From assembly GCF_038397715.1 (NCBI RefSeq), contig NZ_CP151633.1, positions 2,914,001 to 2,978,000 on the forward strand: a stretch of DNA of 64,000 bases, in the 5' to 3' direction. Under the pieces are notes generated by a model that saw only the letters and a program-made list of their open reading frames with translations, was not told the DNA's origin and searched no databases. The stretch is from Microbacterium sp. LWO14-1.2. GTDB lineage: Bacteria > Actinomycetota > Actinomycetes > Actinomycetales > Microbacteriaceae. Every line of letters starts with the position of its first letter. Positions within the stretch are counted from its first letter, which is position 1. This document shows positions 9,605-17,627 of this stretch, piece by piece. The translations under genes were made by a program, and so were the position numbers.

Positions 9605-10821
9605 GCCTTGGATTTCATTGCCTTGCGCCGGGCAGTCTCGATTCGCTCCGTGACTTCGTCGAGACGATCGGGCCACAAATGGCCGTAGGTGTTGAGGGTC
9701 TCCGTGGCGTCGGCGTGACCGAGCATGTTCTGGATCACCTTTACGTCGGCTCCTGCCGCGATTGCCAAGCTTGCTGCAGTGTGGCGCAGCTTGTGCGGAG
9801 TCAGTCCGAGATCCCCGAGCCCGGCACCTTCAACAGCATCCGACCATGGCCGTGATCGCCAGTTGTGCAGATTGATCCGTACGCCGGTCTTCGTGCGGAA
9901 CACGGGATCACTCGGAGCTGCGTTCGCGGTGAGTGCACTTAGCTCTTTCACCAGGAACCGCGGAACGCCAACTGTGCGGCTCTTCCCATTCTTAGGCGGG
10001 CCGAGAGTCGGCTTGCCGTCCGGGCCATCGGTGACCGTGGCGCGGATCGTCGCCCGTCGCGCCTGTAGATCGAGATCCGCGACGGTGAGCGCCGCGCCCT
10101 CGCCGATGCGGATCCCGCCATATCCCATGAACAGAATCAGTCCGCGGTCGGTCGGTGTCGTGGCCGCGTTGGCGAGGGCCTCCAGTTCATCGATGCTCAA
10201 AAAGACCTGGTCGGTATCGACGATGCGAGGGAGTTCGACGCCGCGCGCGGGGTTCGATCGCATCCACCCGTGATCCACGGCGTACGCGAACGATGCAGCG
10301 AGCACCGCGTGAAGTCGCCGTACGCGTGAGGGGCTGAGTCTTCCACGATCTGTTGTGTAATCCGGTGCGTAGTCCCGATCTGCGGTGCCGTCTAGCAGCG
10401 CCGTAAGCCATTGCTCGACGTCATTTCGCGTGATCGTCGCAAGCTTCTTCGCACCCCACGTCGGGTAGATCCAAATGCGAAGATCGTTCGCGTACGCGCG
10501 TGCGGTGCTCGCCTTCAGTCTGCGTTTGGATGACAGCCACAGTCCCGCGACGTCTCTCACGGTGCGCCGGCCGTCTTCCGGGCGTTGGTAGGTGCCAGAG
10601 CGGATATCGTGCTCAACACTTGCGAGGAAGTCTTCCGCGAGCGGCTTAGTTCGGAACGACTTCGCCCGCTGTTTCCTCCCGCCGTCGTTCTGCTCTTCGT
10701 ACCAGTCGACTCGCCACCGGGCGCCTTTGCCGTACACGGCGGTCTTTGGATCGCGCGGTTCCTTCGTTGTTGGGTCGATCGGTGAGCGAGTCCACCTATC
10801 TGTGATCCATGCTCTAGCCAT
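9598..10821 (-). CDS. int: Tyrosine-type site-specific integrase
   Basis: 407 aa. An arm-binding N-terminal region (about 30-80) and a SAM-like core-binding domain (about 85-190) precede the catalytic domain. Catalytic residues are R238 (GGIRIGEGA), H343 and R346 (TPHKLRHTAA), H369 (MLGHAD) and nucleophile Y379 (LNTYGHLW). The gene sits next to attL and reads toward it, as in tRNA-integrated phages and islands. ATG 10821 overlaps the upstream HTH gene by eight bases, so the two are co-translated. It should recombine the 36-bp tRNA core. Confidence 0.95.
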   Translation of the reverse strand: MARAWITDRWTRSPIDPTTKEPRDPKTAVYGKGARWRVDWYEEQNDGGRKQRAKSFRTKPLAEDFLASVEHDIRSGTYQRPEDGRRTVRDVAGLWLSSKRRLKASTARAYANDLRIWIYPTWGAKKLATITRNDVEQWLTALLDGTADRDYAPDYTTDRGRLSPSRVRRLHAVLAASFAYAVDHGWMRSNPARGVELPRIVDTDQVFLSIDELEALANAATTPTDRGLILFMGYGGIRIGEGAALTVADLDLQARRATIRATVTDGPDGKPTLGPPKNGKSRTVGVPRFLVKELSALTANAAPSDPVFRTKTGVRINLHNWRSRPWSDAVEGAGLGDLGLTPHKLRHTAASLAIAAGADVKVIQNMLGHADATETLNTYGHLWPDRLDEVTERIETARRKAMKSKAS

Positions 10822-11362
10822 CTGTCGAGTACCCCCTGCGTCTCGCCTCGGCGATCACTCGGGTGGCTGTGCTCTGACTCACTCCGTAGACTTTCGCGAC
10901 GTGCTCGAGTGGTGCGAGCCCGAACAGGCGCGCGTATACGTACTCTCTGACGGCATCGCCGTACTCATCATCGCTCTTGGGGCGGCTTCGGGAGTCGCTC
11001 GGGCGCCATGCGGGGTCTGTCGCCCAGACAGTGTCTCCCACTGTCTGTTTGATCGCTTCTCGGACGGAAACGGACTGCAGGCCCGCGTTGGAAATCGGCG
11101 CACCATCAGCGACCCGGGTCGCGGTCAGCTCTTCAACCTCGTACCGCTGCGATGCGGGGTCGTAAGAGCAGTAGAAGGTCAGATCGTACGGTCCGACTGC
11201 ATCGGAGCTGCTGACGCGTCCGCCAAATCCGCTCATGATGTTCAGCCCGCCAGCGATGATCAGGAACTCGGTTGCGCTGGACCGCCGCTGCGGCTTCAAC
11301 GCCTCGTACGCCCCGGGTGTGGTGATGGTTGCGGGGTTAGGCGTGTTGCTCGGTCTGGTCAT
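10814..11362 (-). CDS. HTH protein upstream of integrase (candidate element regulator)
   Basis: 182 aa. The C-terminal 30 residues form a helix-turn-helix (HVAKVYGVSQSTATRVIAEAR). The N-terminal 130 residues match no family I recognise. ATG 11362 lies six bases after TACGCT (+ strand 11369-11374), suggesting a leaderless transcript shared with int; an in-frame ATG at 11377 would add five residues. Its place, co-transcribed with int and divergent from the xis-like gene, is where satellites and temperate phages keep their master repressor. That role is inferred. Confidence 0.6.
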   Translation of the reverse strand: MTRPSNTPNPATITTPGAYEALKPQRRSSATEFLIIAGGLNIMSGFGGRVSSSDAVGPYDLTFYCSYDPASQRYEVEELTATRVADGAPISNAGLQSVSVREAIKQTVGDTVWATDPAWRPSDSRSRPKSDDEYGDAVREYVYARLFGLAPLEHVAKVYGVSQSTATRVIAEARRRGYSTDG

Positions 11363-11617
11363 GGAAACAGCGTACATGAGCCAGGAGTTGAATAGTCGGC
11401 TCAGATATGTGAGACTCAATCTGGGTCAGGTAAACAACAACTGGCTCACCTTCAGAATTCAATAGGGATAAGCCTCGGACTGGGATCACCGGAGCGGCAA
11501 TGTCGAGAGACGTAGTCGCTCCACCTGCTCGCGGGGTGAAGATCCGGACCGCGCAGGGTACCCGTTCAGTGCACGCGCCCCGGAAACCGATCACCGAACC
11601 AATCGAAAGGATGTGCC
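11363..11617. promoter_or_regulatory. Divergent control region of the element
   Basis: This gap of 255 bases separates the leftward HTH-int unit from the rightward xis-like unit. It is AT-richer than its surroundings and holds repeated GGCTCA motifs (near 11398 and 11446) and GTGAGACTCA near 11411. The leftward -10 (TACGCT) and a possible rightward -10 (TAGGGA near 11463) lie here. Operators are not defined by sequence alone. Confidence 0.45.
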
Positions 11618-11818
11618 ATGACCACAGCAACCCCATCACGCATCGAGCTTCTGACGCCGGTATCGGTCGCCGAGTGGCTCGGAGTAACCGTCCAACAGCT
11701 CGCCGACTGGCGTTGGCGAAAGGTTGGACCCGCGTATACCAAGATCGGCCGCATGATTCGCTACGACCGTTCGCAAGTTGAGGCTTTCATCGATGCGGGA
11801 AGGGTCGAGACGGCCTGA
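11618..11818 (+). CDS. Excisionase-like helix-turn-helix protein
   Basis: 66 aa, almost entirely one MerR/AlpA-type winged helix domain: TPVSVAEWLGVTVQQLADWR followed by the wing-like GRMIRYDRSQVEAFI. Such proteins bend DNA at attachment sites (Xis) or activate element promoters. ATG 11618 follows AAAGGATG. The stop overlaps the next gene by one base. It is the first gene of the rightward unit, consistent with a role in excision. A second protein of the same fold is encoded near attR (22132-22521). Confidence 0.75.
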   Translation: MTTATPSRIELLTPVSVAEWLGVTVQQLADWRWRKVGPAYTKIGRMIRYDRSQVEAFIDAGRVETA

Positions 11819-12282
11819 TGAAGTACTCCGATCCCCGATACATCGGGTTTGGCCAGCGGTGGAGACGACTCAAGGTGGACGAGCGCTTCAGCGAGCTTGT
11901 CTCGATCACGCAGGATCTCGGGCTGCGGATCCACGTCGCGGATCTCCCCCCGGGCAAGCTCGGCCTACATTGCCATCAAACGCGAGAGATATGGATAGAC
12001 GTCGATCTGTCGCCCAGCGAGATGACCAGCGTCCTGGCTCACGAAGTGGGACACGCCGTGTTCGGGCATGAGGACAGTACCCCCGAGAACGAGGTTCAGG
12101 CAAACGAATGGGCTGCCGTTTTCCTAGTCCCCGATGACGAGTGGACCGCTTATCTCGATGCCTATGGCGGCTGTAAAACCGCGTTCTTCGCCGACTGCTT
12201 TGGCGTCATGGAGGACGTCATCAAGACCCGCTGGGACCAGCACAAGCGAACTATGAACAAGGCGCCGCTGTGCGCCGTGTGA
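11818..12282 (+). CDS. ImmA/IrrE-type metallopeptidase
   Basis: 154 aa. The zinc-protease motif is LAHEVGHAVFGHE (HEVGH at 75-79), followed by the family's downstream helix ENEVQANEWAAVFLVP. ImmA-type peptidases inactivate phage or ICE repressors after DNA damage. Here the likely target is the HTH protein of the opposite strand, although that protein is not a clear Xre repressor. The start overlaps the xis-like stop by one base. This places anti-repression and excision in the same operon. Confidence 0.8.
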   Translation: MKYSDPRYIGFGQRWRRLKVDERFSELVSITQDLGLRIHVADLPPGKLGLHCHQTREIWIDVDLSPSEMTSVLAHEVGHAVFGHEDSTPENEVQANEWAAVFLVPDDEWTAYLDAYGGCKTAFFADCFGVMEDVIKTRWDQHKRTMNKAPLCAV

Positions 12283-12298
12283 CGAGAAGGGAGCGGTA

Positions 12299-12493
12299 GT
12301 GCGAACTTTCTACTGCCCAGCCGGCCGGATCGAGGTTAGGGTATCCGGTCGCTTCGACGGCATGCCCGCGGTGCGTCTCGAGGCGCCCAAGGCGAGTGAC
12401 CTGACACCGGACCTCGCACGAGCTGTCGCTCTCAGCCTCATCGAACACGCAGCAGCGGCCGAGCACAGAAGCCAACGGCGAGGTACCAAATGA
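12299..12493 (+). CDS. Small hypothetical protein of the element
   Basis: 64 aa starting at GTG 12299 after AGAAGGGAGC. The N-terminal half is beta-rich (FYCPAGRIEVRVSG) and the C-terminal half helical (LARAVALSLIEHAAAAEH). No family is recognised. It overlaps the next gene by four bases, so it belongs to the early operon. Confidence 0.55.
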   Translation: MRTFYCPAGRIEVRVSGRFDGMPAVRLEAPKASDLTPDLARAVALSLIEHAAAAEHRSQRRGTK

Positions 12494-13209
12494 GCATTGA
12501 ATCCATGACGATTGCTCTGCACCACTCGCGGGCAGTGGGTACCCCGAAGGTCGTCCTGCTCGGTATCGCAAACCACGACGGCGATGGAGGCTCTTGGCCT
12601 TCCGTCGCTACGTTGACCAAGTACGCCGGGGTGAGCAGAGGAAATGTGCAGAAAGCGATCTCTCGACTCGAAGAGCTGGGGGAGATCCGGCGTTACGTGC
12701 AGGACGGTGGTACGGCTTCAATGCTCAACCATCTTCGCCCGAACCGGTACGAAGTCACGTTGCGCTGCCCGCCGGGGTGTGACCGATCCAGGTCGCACAA
12801 TGTCGGCTCAGCCGATCATGTGGCGTTCGATCCAACGGAGCGCGCCGGGGAATTCATTGAAGGGCCATGGGGTATCGCCAGCGAGGCCCCTAGGGGTATC
12901 GCTGACGAGGCCCCACCCCGCATCGCCAGCGAGGCCCTAACCGTCCTTAGTGAACCGTCCATGAAACACCCGGTAGATCGGTCGGGCGACCGATCGCGCC
13001 CAGATGCCTCAGCTACGGAAAGGCAACGGAGATACCTCCGGCACATGGTCGCCACGATCGGAGAGCCCTGGGCGTGTTCGGACGCTGAGATCGACGGGAT
13101 GACCGCGAGGGCGGCAGACGGTGCCATACAGGCCTTCATGGGTGACTACAGAAGAGCAGGTGGGGGACAGGTGCCTCCTCCTTGGCTTCGAGCAGGGGAG
13201 CCATTTTGA
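12490..13209 (+). CDS. Winged-helix replication-initiator-like protein
   Basis: 239 aa. The N-terminal 85 residues are a winged helix of the type found in phage replisome organisers and plasmid initiators: VVLLGIANHDGDGGSWPS, then TLTKYAGVSRGNVQKAISRL. A linker and a C-terminal segment with TERQRRYLRHMVATIGEPW follow. The next overlapping gene has the FW/FPRR segment often found downstream in such proteins, so the two may work together. A replication role is inferred from fold and position before the structured non-coding segment. Confidence 0.6.
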   Translation: MSIESMTIALHHSRAVGTPKVVLLGIANHDGDGGSWPSVATLTKYAGVSRGNVQKAISRLEELGEIRRYVQDGGTASMLNHLRPNRYEVTLRCPPGCDRSRSHNVGSADHVAFDPTERAGEFIEGPWGIASEAPRGIADEAPPRIASEALTVLSEPSMKHPVDRSGDRSRPDASATERQRRYLRHMVATIGEPWACSDAEIDGMTARAADGAIQAFMGDYRRAGGGQVPPPWLRAGEPF

Positions 13210-13676
13210 CTGATGCAGAGACACTTGACCTGGGGGAACTGGACTTCTCTGAGTTCGAGGCCTTCTGGGGCGTCTTCCCGCGACGGCGTGACAGGCGGAG
13301 AGCCGAGGGTGCGTTCATGCGAGCGCGAAAGCTGTCGAGCTTCAAAGAGATCATGTGTGCTGCGCGCCTCTATGCCGCCGAGGTCAGGGGACAGCCCGTC
13401 GAACGGATCAGGTGGCCGAACGAATGGCTGCGAGCCGAACCGTGGCTCCCTGATGCGGTGCCCATCGCCCCCAGGTCCGCACCACGTCGTCGTGCTCGTC
13501 GTGATTCGTCAAAGCCTCGTCGGGCACCACACCGGGTCACCCGCATACGACTGACCGTTGAGGAGCAGAAGGCGAAGTGGTGTCGAGAACACGGCATCAC
13601 GATCGCCGAGTACGAATCGAGGAAGGATGATGTTGAATGGCTGGAGCGGGTGAAGCGCCGCGGAGTGGTGGCGTGA
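13206..13676 (+). CDS. Phage replication-associated protein with FWxxFPRR motif
   Basis: 156 aa. TTG 13206 overlaps the previous stop (TTGA) and sits five bases after AGGGGAG. Residues 12-60 contain FSEFEAFWGVFPRRRDRRRA plus a helix pair ending in RWPNEWLRAEPW, a pattern common in phage and prophage replisome-organiser C-termini. The middle is Arg-rich. The C-terminus (LTVEEQKAKWCREHGITIAEYE) is helical. Function is inferred from this pattern and the operon. Confidence 0.55.
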   Translation: MTDAETLDLGELDFSEFEAFWGVFPRRRDRRRAEGAFMRARKLSSFKEIMCAARLYAAEVRGQPVERIRWPNEWLRAEPWLPDAVPIAPRSAPRRRARRDSSKPRRAPHRVTRIRLTVEEQKAKWCREHGITIAEYESRKDDVEWLERVKRRGVVA

Positions 13677-13984
13677 AACAGGCGAAGGAACCGGAGAACT
13701 GGCTGACGTTCGCTGATGCTGCAGCCCGGATCGGCGTCACGGTCGATTCGATCCGGCGCTATGTGCGCCGAGACGGGCTGATCGTCCTGGCAGGCCGGGT
13801 GCGGGAATCGGAGCTGCTCGAAGTAGAGCGCGACGCTCGGCATCGGAACGGCGGTCGCGGAAACGCGACGCCACCCGTTACTCAGCTAGCAGCCCGGCGG
13901 TACTGCACAGAACGCGCAATAAGTGATCATGACAGAGAAATCATCATGGCGTTCGCGAAGCACGTAGATCAGAGGAATCTCTAG
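13673..13984 (+). CDS. Small HTH DNA-binding protein
   Basis: 103 aa. GTG 13673 overlaps the preceding stop (GTGA); an ATG at 13637 is in frame but would overlap by 40 bases. Residues 10-50 form a MerR-like helix-turn-helix (LTFADAAARIGVTVDSIRRY). The remainder is basic. It closes the early operon and directly precedes the structured non-coding segment, so it may bind there. That is a guess. Confidence 0.6.
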   Translation: MKQAKEPENWLTFADAAARIGVTVDSIRRYVRRDGLIVLAGRVRESELLEVERDARHRNGGRGNATPPVTQLAARRYCTERAISDHDREIIMAFAKHVDQRNL

Positions 13985-14384
13985 AAAGGCTGTCGGGCTG
14001 TCGATGCGTCTGGTAGGCTGATGCCGCAGGCGCGAACTGGGTAACTCCCGGTACGCGCCTTTCGTGTATCTGAACGCACCAATCACGCGCCGTCGTGGAA
14101 GCCCGACCAGGACTCCACCGAGCACACCGCATAGCCTCGCCGGGTCGCGGATGCTCAGGCCTACGAACGACCGCTGCTCCCTCATTCTTGCGATGGGTAA
14201 AGGGCACGGCGACGCCCCCACCGCACCCCTCACCGTGTTCGTAGGCACGGAGGGGCATCACCCCCGCGAATGCACCCGGCGACAGGCTCAGCAGCTCATC
14301 GCTTCACGGTGCATTCGCGGGGGTTCTTTTTCGTATCCATGGGGCCAACCAGCCCCGCCAGCAAAATCGATGGAAGGACATCCC
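13985..14384. other. 400-bp non-coding segment with three inverted repeats
   Basis: I see no credible gene here. It begins with TAGGCT (14014-14019), a possible rightward -10. Inverted repeats follow: a 7-bp pair (14028-14034 with 14054-14060, T-rich after), a 10-bp pair (14159-14168 with 14237-14246) and a perfect 17-bp pair (14260-14276 with 14308-14324) followed by TCTTTTT. A short GGGGC/GCCCC hairpin (14341-14356) precedes the next ribosome site. It could be a replication origin, a packaging site or a structured RNA. Confidence 0.6.
14260..14331 (+). terminator. 17-bp inverted repeat with T-tract
   Basis: Perfect arms at 14260-14276 and 14308-14324 enclose a 31-base loop and are followed by TCTTTTTCG. 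This is compatible with an intrinsic terminator, but the loop is unusually large. Confidence 0.5.
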
Positions 14385-15257
14385 ATGCCCACTGACCTCT
14401 ACTACTTCAACCGAGCGACCGAGCGCATCGAACAGATCGCGAACGAACTCGGAGAGATCACACGGACAACGTTCAACGCGGGGGCCGCACAGCGAGACGC
14501 CGAGCAGCGGTTCTCCCACATGATCGACCGCACCCGCCGCACCCCCGAAGCCGATCGGATGCTCGCCATTGAGGTACAGCGCGTCCGGCAGGAGAGCGAG
14601 AAGGCGCTCGAGGCACGCGCCATTGCTCTTGCCGGAGAGATCCCTGTCGCTGAGAACACGATCAAGGCGACCTTCGATGCCATCCGACCGAAGCGCGACG
14701 TGTCGACGCCGGCCGCGATCCTGCTCAGCCAGGAACGGTGGGCGGCGGCGAGAGCACTGCTCGAGTCCGGGCGCGGGCTCACGCAGATTCTCGAGACTTC
14801 GGACATCGCGACAGTGCTCGCGATCGAAGCCTTCGCACCGGAGTACCTCTACGCCAAGTCCCCGCGCGACCGCCTTGAGACACCGGGGACCGAGCTGGAC
14901 CAGGTGAAGACGAGCGTCGCGCGTCAGGTGCACAAGCGCCTCAGCGAGATCGCCCCCGAGCCCGACCGAGTGGCCCTCGCAAAGGCATACCGCGCACACG
15001 CCTACACTGACATCGCATGGGCGTACGCCGAGCACCTGCAGCGCCGCTTCGGGGGCGGAAGCGCAAGCGTGCTCGAAGTCGGGGTGGCCGTGCACTACAT
15101 CCGCCAGGAGTACGGACTGGACGCCTCGCCGGCCCAGGAGCGGAGGCGGGGCAATGCGGCTGCGAGCACCGAAGCAAGTCGACGCCTGAACCGCCTCGAG
15201 CGATGGGGAGAGCGGCGCACCAGTAGCCTCGAGGCGGCGCTGGGAGCTGCTCGATGA
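14385..15257 (+). CDS. Hypothetical helical protein of the element
   Basis: 290 aa. ATG 14385 follows GGAAGGA; upstream in-frame codons run through the inverted repeats and are not credible as coding. The protein is predominantly helical and charged (RATERIEQIANELGEITR and VQRVRQESEKALEARAIALA). Neither a membrane segment nor a catalytic motif is visible. It overlaps the next gene by four bases. Its position after the putative origin may suggest a late or morphogenesis role, but nothing in the sequence proves this. Confidence 0.6.
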   Translation: MPTDLYYFNRATERIEQIANELGEITRTTFNAGAAQRDAEQRFSHMIDRTRRTPEADRMLAIEVQRVRQESEKALEARAIALAGEIPVAENTIKATFDAIRPKRDVSTPAAILLSQERWAAARALLESGRGLTQILETSDIATVLAIEAFAPEYLYAKSPRDRLETPGTELDQVKTSVARQVHKRLSEIAPEPDRVALAKAYRAHAYTDIAWAYAEHLQRRFGGGSASVLEVGVAVHYIRQEYGLDASPAQERRRGNAAASTEASRRLNRLERWGERRTSSLEAALGAAR

Positions 15258-15529
15258 GCGTGTCTGTCGCGGAGACGTGGGCCGAGCGCCAGGCGCGGCT
15301 GCAGAGCGAATCACCGGATGAACGTCGCGAACGGCAACTGGCCGACTACGACCACAACCACGATGTGACTGGCCACTTCCTGAACCGAGAGAGTTACACC
15401 CCGGACGGATCGCAACCTCGCGACCCGCTGTCCGGTGTCTACCTCGGGCCGGAAACTCGTCCCTGGCATCACTTCGCCGGGCATCCCGACTACGAGCCGC
15501 ACCCTGCGTCGATCGCTGCGACTCAATAG
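15254..15529 (+). CDS. Small hypothetical protein
   Basis: 91 aa, hydrophilic, Asp/His/Pro-rich (ADYDHNHDVTGHFLNRESY). No family is recognised. ATGA overlap with the preceding gene indicates translational coupling. A hairpin 48 bases past the stop may end this transcript. Confidence 0.55.
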   Translation: MSVSVAETWAERQARLQSESPDERRERQLADYDHNHDVTGHFLNRESYTPDGSQPRDPLSGVYLGPETRPWHHFAGHPDYEPHPASIAATQ

Positions 15530-15576
15530 GAGAGTCCAGCACTGTCGGACCTTTGTTCTACTTTCGGACTAGTGCC

Positions 15577-15609
15577 GGCTCGCCAGGAATCGTTGAGGTC
15601 TGGCGAGCC
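15577..15609 (+). terminator. Hairpin after the 15254-15529 gene
   Basis: A perfect 10-bp stem (15577-15586 with 15600-15609) and 13-base loop lie between the hypothetical gene and the DUF5131 gene. No T-tract follows, so it may be a weak terminator or a leader structure. Confidence 0.45.
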
Positions 15610-15682
15610 AGCCGGTCTGGGCGTGGGGCACGGCGGCTGGCATTGATTCCCGCGTACCATCAGTTTTGAGAGGAACGGTGTC

Positions 15683-16438
15683 ATGGCCAAGTCTTCTATT
15701 GAGTGGACTGAGATGACCTGGAACCCTGTGACGGGGTGTGATCGGGTGTCTGCAGGATGCGATAACTGCTATGCGCTGACGATGGCTAAGCGTCTCAAAG
15801 CCATGGGCGCGCCCAAGTATCAAACAGATGGCAATCCGATCAGTTCGGGACCAGGTTTCGGAATAGCCCTCCATCCACAGGTGCTTGCTCAGCCGTACCG
15901 ATGGACAAAGCCGGCGACCGTCTTCGTCAACTCGATGAGTGATCTTTTCCATGCCAAGGTGCCGCTGGCGTACATCCAACAGGTCTTCGAGGTGATGGCA
16001 AGCACCCCGCAACACACCTACCAGATCTTGACGAAGCGGGCGTTGCGGCTCGCTCGCCTAGCGCCCGAGCTACCGTGGCCGGAGAACGTTTGGGTCGGCG
16101 TCTCGGTGGAAGAGCCCGCGGTCTTGAACCGGATCGAACACCTGCGCCGCGTACCCGCTGCGGTGAGGTTCCTCTCCTGTGAGCCGCTGATATCGGCACT
16201 TCCTGGTATGAATCTCGAAGGCATTGACTGGGTCATCGCGGGTGGCGAGTCTGGCGTCAATGCGCGTCCGATGGATGAGGCATGGGTGGCCGACATTCGT
16301 GATCAGTGCGCCGCCGCAGACGTGCCGTTCTTCTTCAAGCAGTGGGGCGGTCGCACGCCGAAGCAACATGGCAGACTTCTTGACGGGCGCACCTGGGATG
16401 AACTTCCCGTCGCGAAAGACGGTCGGCTGGCCTCCTAG
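15683..16438 (+). CDS. DUF5131 (phage Gp37/Gp68) three-Cys-motif protein
   Basis: 251 aa. The three-cysteine motif GCDRVSAGCDNCYA (C19, C26, C29: CX6CX2C) with the preceding WNPVTG is characteristic of the Gp37/Gp68 family. This family is related to radical-SAM enzymes and likely binds an iron-sulfur cluster. The TIM-barrel-like body includes YQILTKRALRLARL, WVGVSVEEP and VIAGGESGVNARP. Reaction and substrate are not established. ATG 15683 follows GAGAGGAACG. Its stop codon shares a CTAG with that of the TcmP gene on the other strand. The two families are known partners. Confidence 0.9.
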   Translation: MAKSSIEWTEMTWNPVTGCDRVSAGCDNCYALTMAKRLKAMGAPKYQTDGNPISSGPGFGIALHPQVLAQPYRWTKPATVFVNSMSDLFHAKVPLAYIQQVFEVMASTPQHTYQILTKRALRLARLAPELPWPENVWVGVSVEEPAVLNRIEHLRRVPAAVRFLSCEPLISALPGMNLEGIDWVIAGGESGVNARPMDEAWVADIRDQCAAADVPFFFKQWGGRTPKQHGRLLDGRTWDELPVAKDGRLAS

Positions 16439-17529
16439 CCTGCAAAGGTGACAATTGTCCCAGGGGGGAACTGGCCTCGACGCATGTTTGAAGATCTGGC
16501 CCAGCCCTCATCGATCATCGGAACCAGCGTCCTTCGCTTGATGTGGCTCTGAAGGTACGGAGTCTCTGCGATCACGAACTCTTCGATGTCCTCGATGCGA
16601 ACGCTTTGGCCACCGAAAACGTCCAGTAGCGCGTCTCGAAGCGGACTCATGTCAGGGTCCGTTAGCCCAAAAAGCACGGGTTTGTTCGCCAGACGGTCGG
16701 CGAAGCGATACTCTCCCATCGGATCTACCTTCCACATGGCCGTCTTCATGGTGTTGAGCCCCTTTAGGCTGCGCGTGCAGAAGATCATGTAGTTGTTAAT
16801 CTTGTTTTGGTTGTTCAGCATCGCAAAGCTCTGGACGTGCTCAAACCCGCACACCTCGCGAAGTTGACGCTCGTACAGCGCGAGTAGAAAGCCAGGGCGA
16901 TCGGGATCCCCCGCGGGTGGAGCGTCTTTGAATTCATCGGTTCCGTACAGTGCAGTGAGGGCATCGTCTACGTTGCCGGCTGTCGCGAAGCGGGAGACGC
17001 TGTTGTAGTCGAAATAGATGAACAGTTCACATCTCTTATAGGCCAGAAGGCGCGCGATCAGATCCATCGGAACATCGCGGTACCCAAACGGATCAAGGAA
17101 CGCGAACGTAGGCGCTAGTTGAGCGCCATCGAGCTGCTCGAGGATATCCTCGGCAAGATTCACGAAGTTCTCGTTGACTGCATGCACCCGGAGATTCTCG
17201 GGCCAATTTGCATACGTCGATTGCTCATTCTCGATTGCTGATTCGAGCGCCTTGAAGCGCTTCTTATCGTGCTCATTGAAGATCATCAAGATCTCGCAGT
17301 TGGCGATCATCTCGTCAAGGTAGGAGTGTCCAAGGAGTGTCCGAATCGCAAGAAGCGGTGATCCAGGCTCGCCATTGCTGTAGCTTCCTGGCCCAGCGAA
17401 GGCGTCAAGCAGAACGATCCGGCCTCGGTAGCGTGCAAGCACAGGGAACCAGGCCTTCAGGTAGCCAGTCAGGATCTCATGCTTAGCACCCGTGTGTGGT
17501 GCCAAGTCCCAGATCGTTTCTTTGGGCAA
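16435..17529 (-). CDS. tcmP: Three-Cys-motif partner protein TcmP
   Basis: 364 aa from TTG 17529, which has GGAG suitably upstream; the frame stays open to GTG 17652, but that start lacks a ribosome site and would overlap the neighbouring gene. The family signature is clear: WDLAPHTGAKHEILTGYLKAW at the N-terminus, then LLDAFAGPGSYSNGEPGSP (about 40-60), which resembles a methyltransferase SAM-binding loop, and TFAFLDPFGYRDVP. The family normally neighbours a DUF5131 protein, as here. I infer a two-component modification or defence function carried as cargo. The gene is less GC-rich than its surroundings, which suggests recent acquisition. Confidence 0.85.
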   Translation of the reverse strand: MPKETIWDLAPHTGAKHEILTGYLKAWFPVLARYRGRIVLLDAFAGPGSYSNGEPGSPLLAIRTLLGHSYLDEMIANCEILMIFNEHDKKRFKALESAIENEQSTYANWPENLRVHAVNENFVNLAEDILEQLDGAQLAPTFAFLDPFGYRDVPMDLIARLLAYKRCELFIYFDYNSVSRFATAGNVDDALTALYGTDEFKDAPPAGDPDRPGFLLALYERQLREVCGFEHVQSFAMLNNQNKINNYMIFCTRSLKGLNTMKTAMWKVDPMGEYRFADRLANKPVLFGLTDPDMSPLRDALLDVFGGQSVRIEDIEEFVIAETPYLQSHIKRRTLVPMIDEGWARSSNMRRGQFPPGTIVTFAG

Positions 17530-17627
17530 CGCTGCTCCGATCAACTCGATGGAATAAGCCTGCTCGGCAGAGTACCGGATCCCTCCAGTCGCTCGAGCCA
17601 GGTCGCGACGTGTCGCGCAGCGGAGGC

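Noticed and set aside
14064..14384. Upstream extension of the 14385 gene through the inverted repeats
   Set aside because: The frame crosses perfect inverted repeats and a T-tract, and a good ribosome site precedes ATG 14385. The extension has no recognisable domain.
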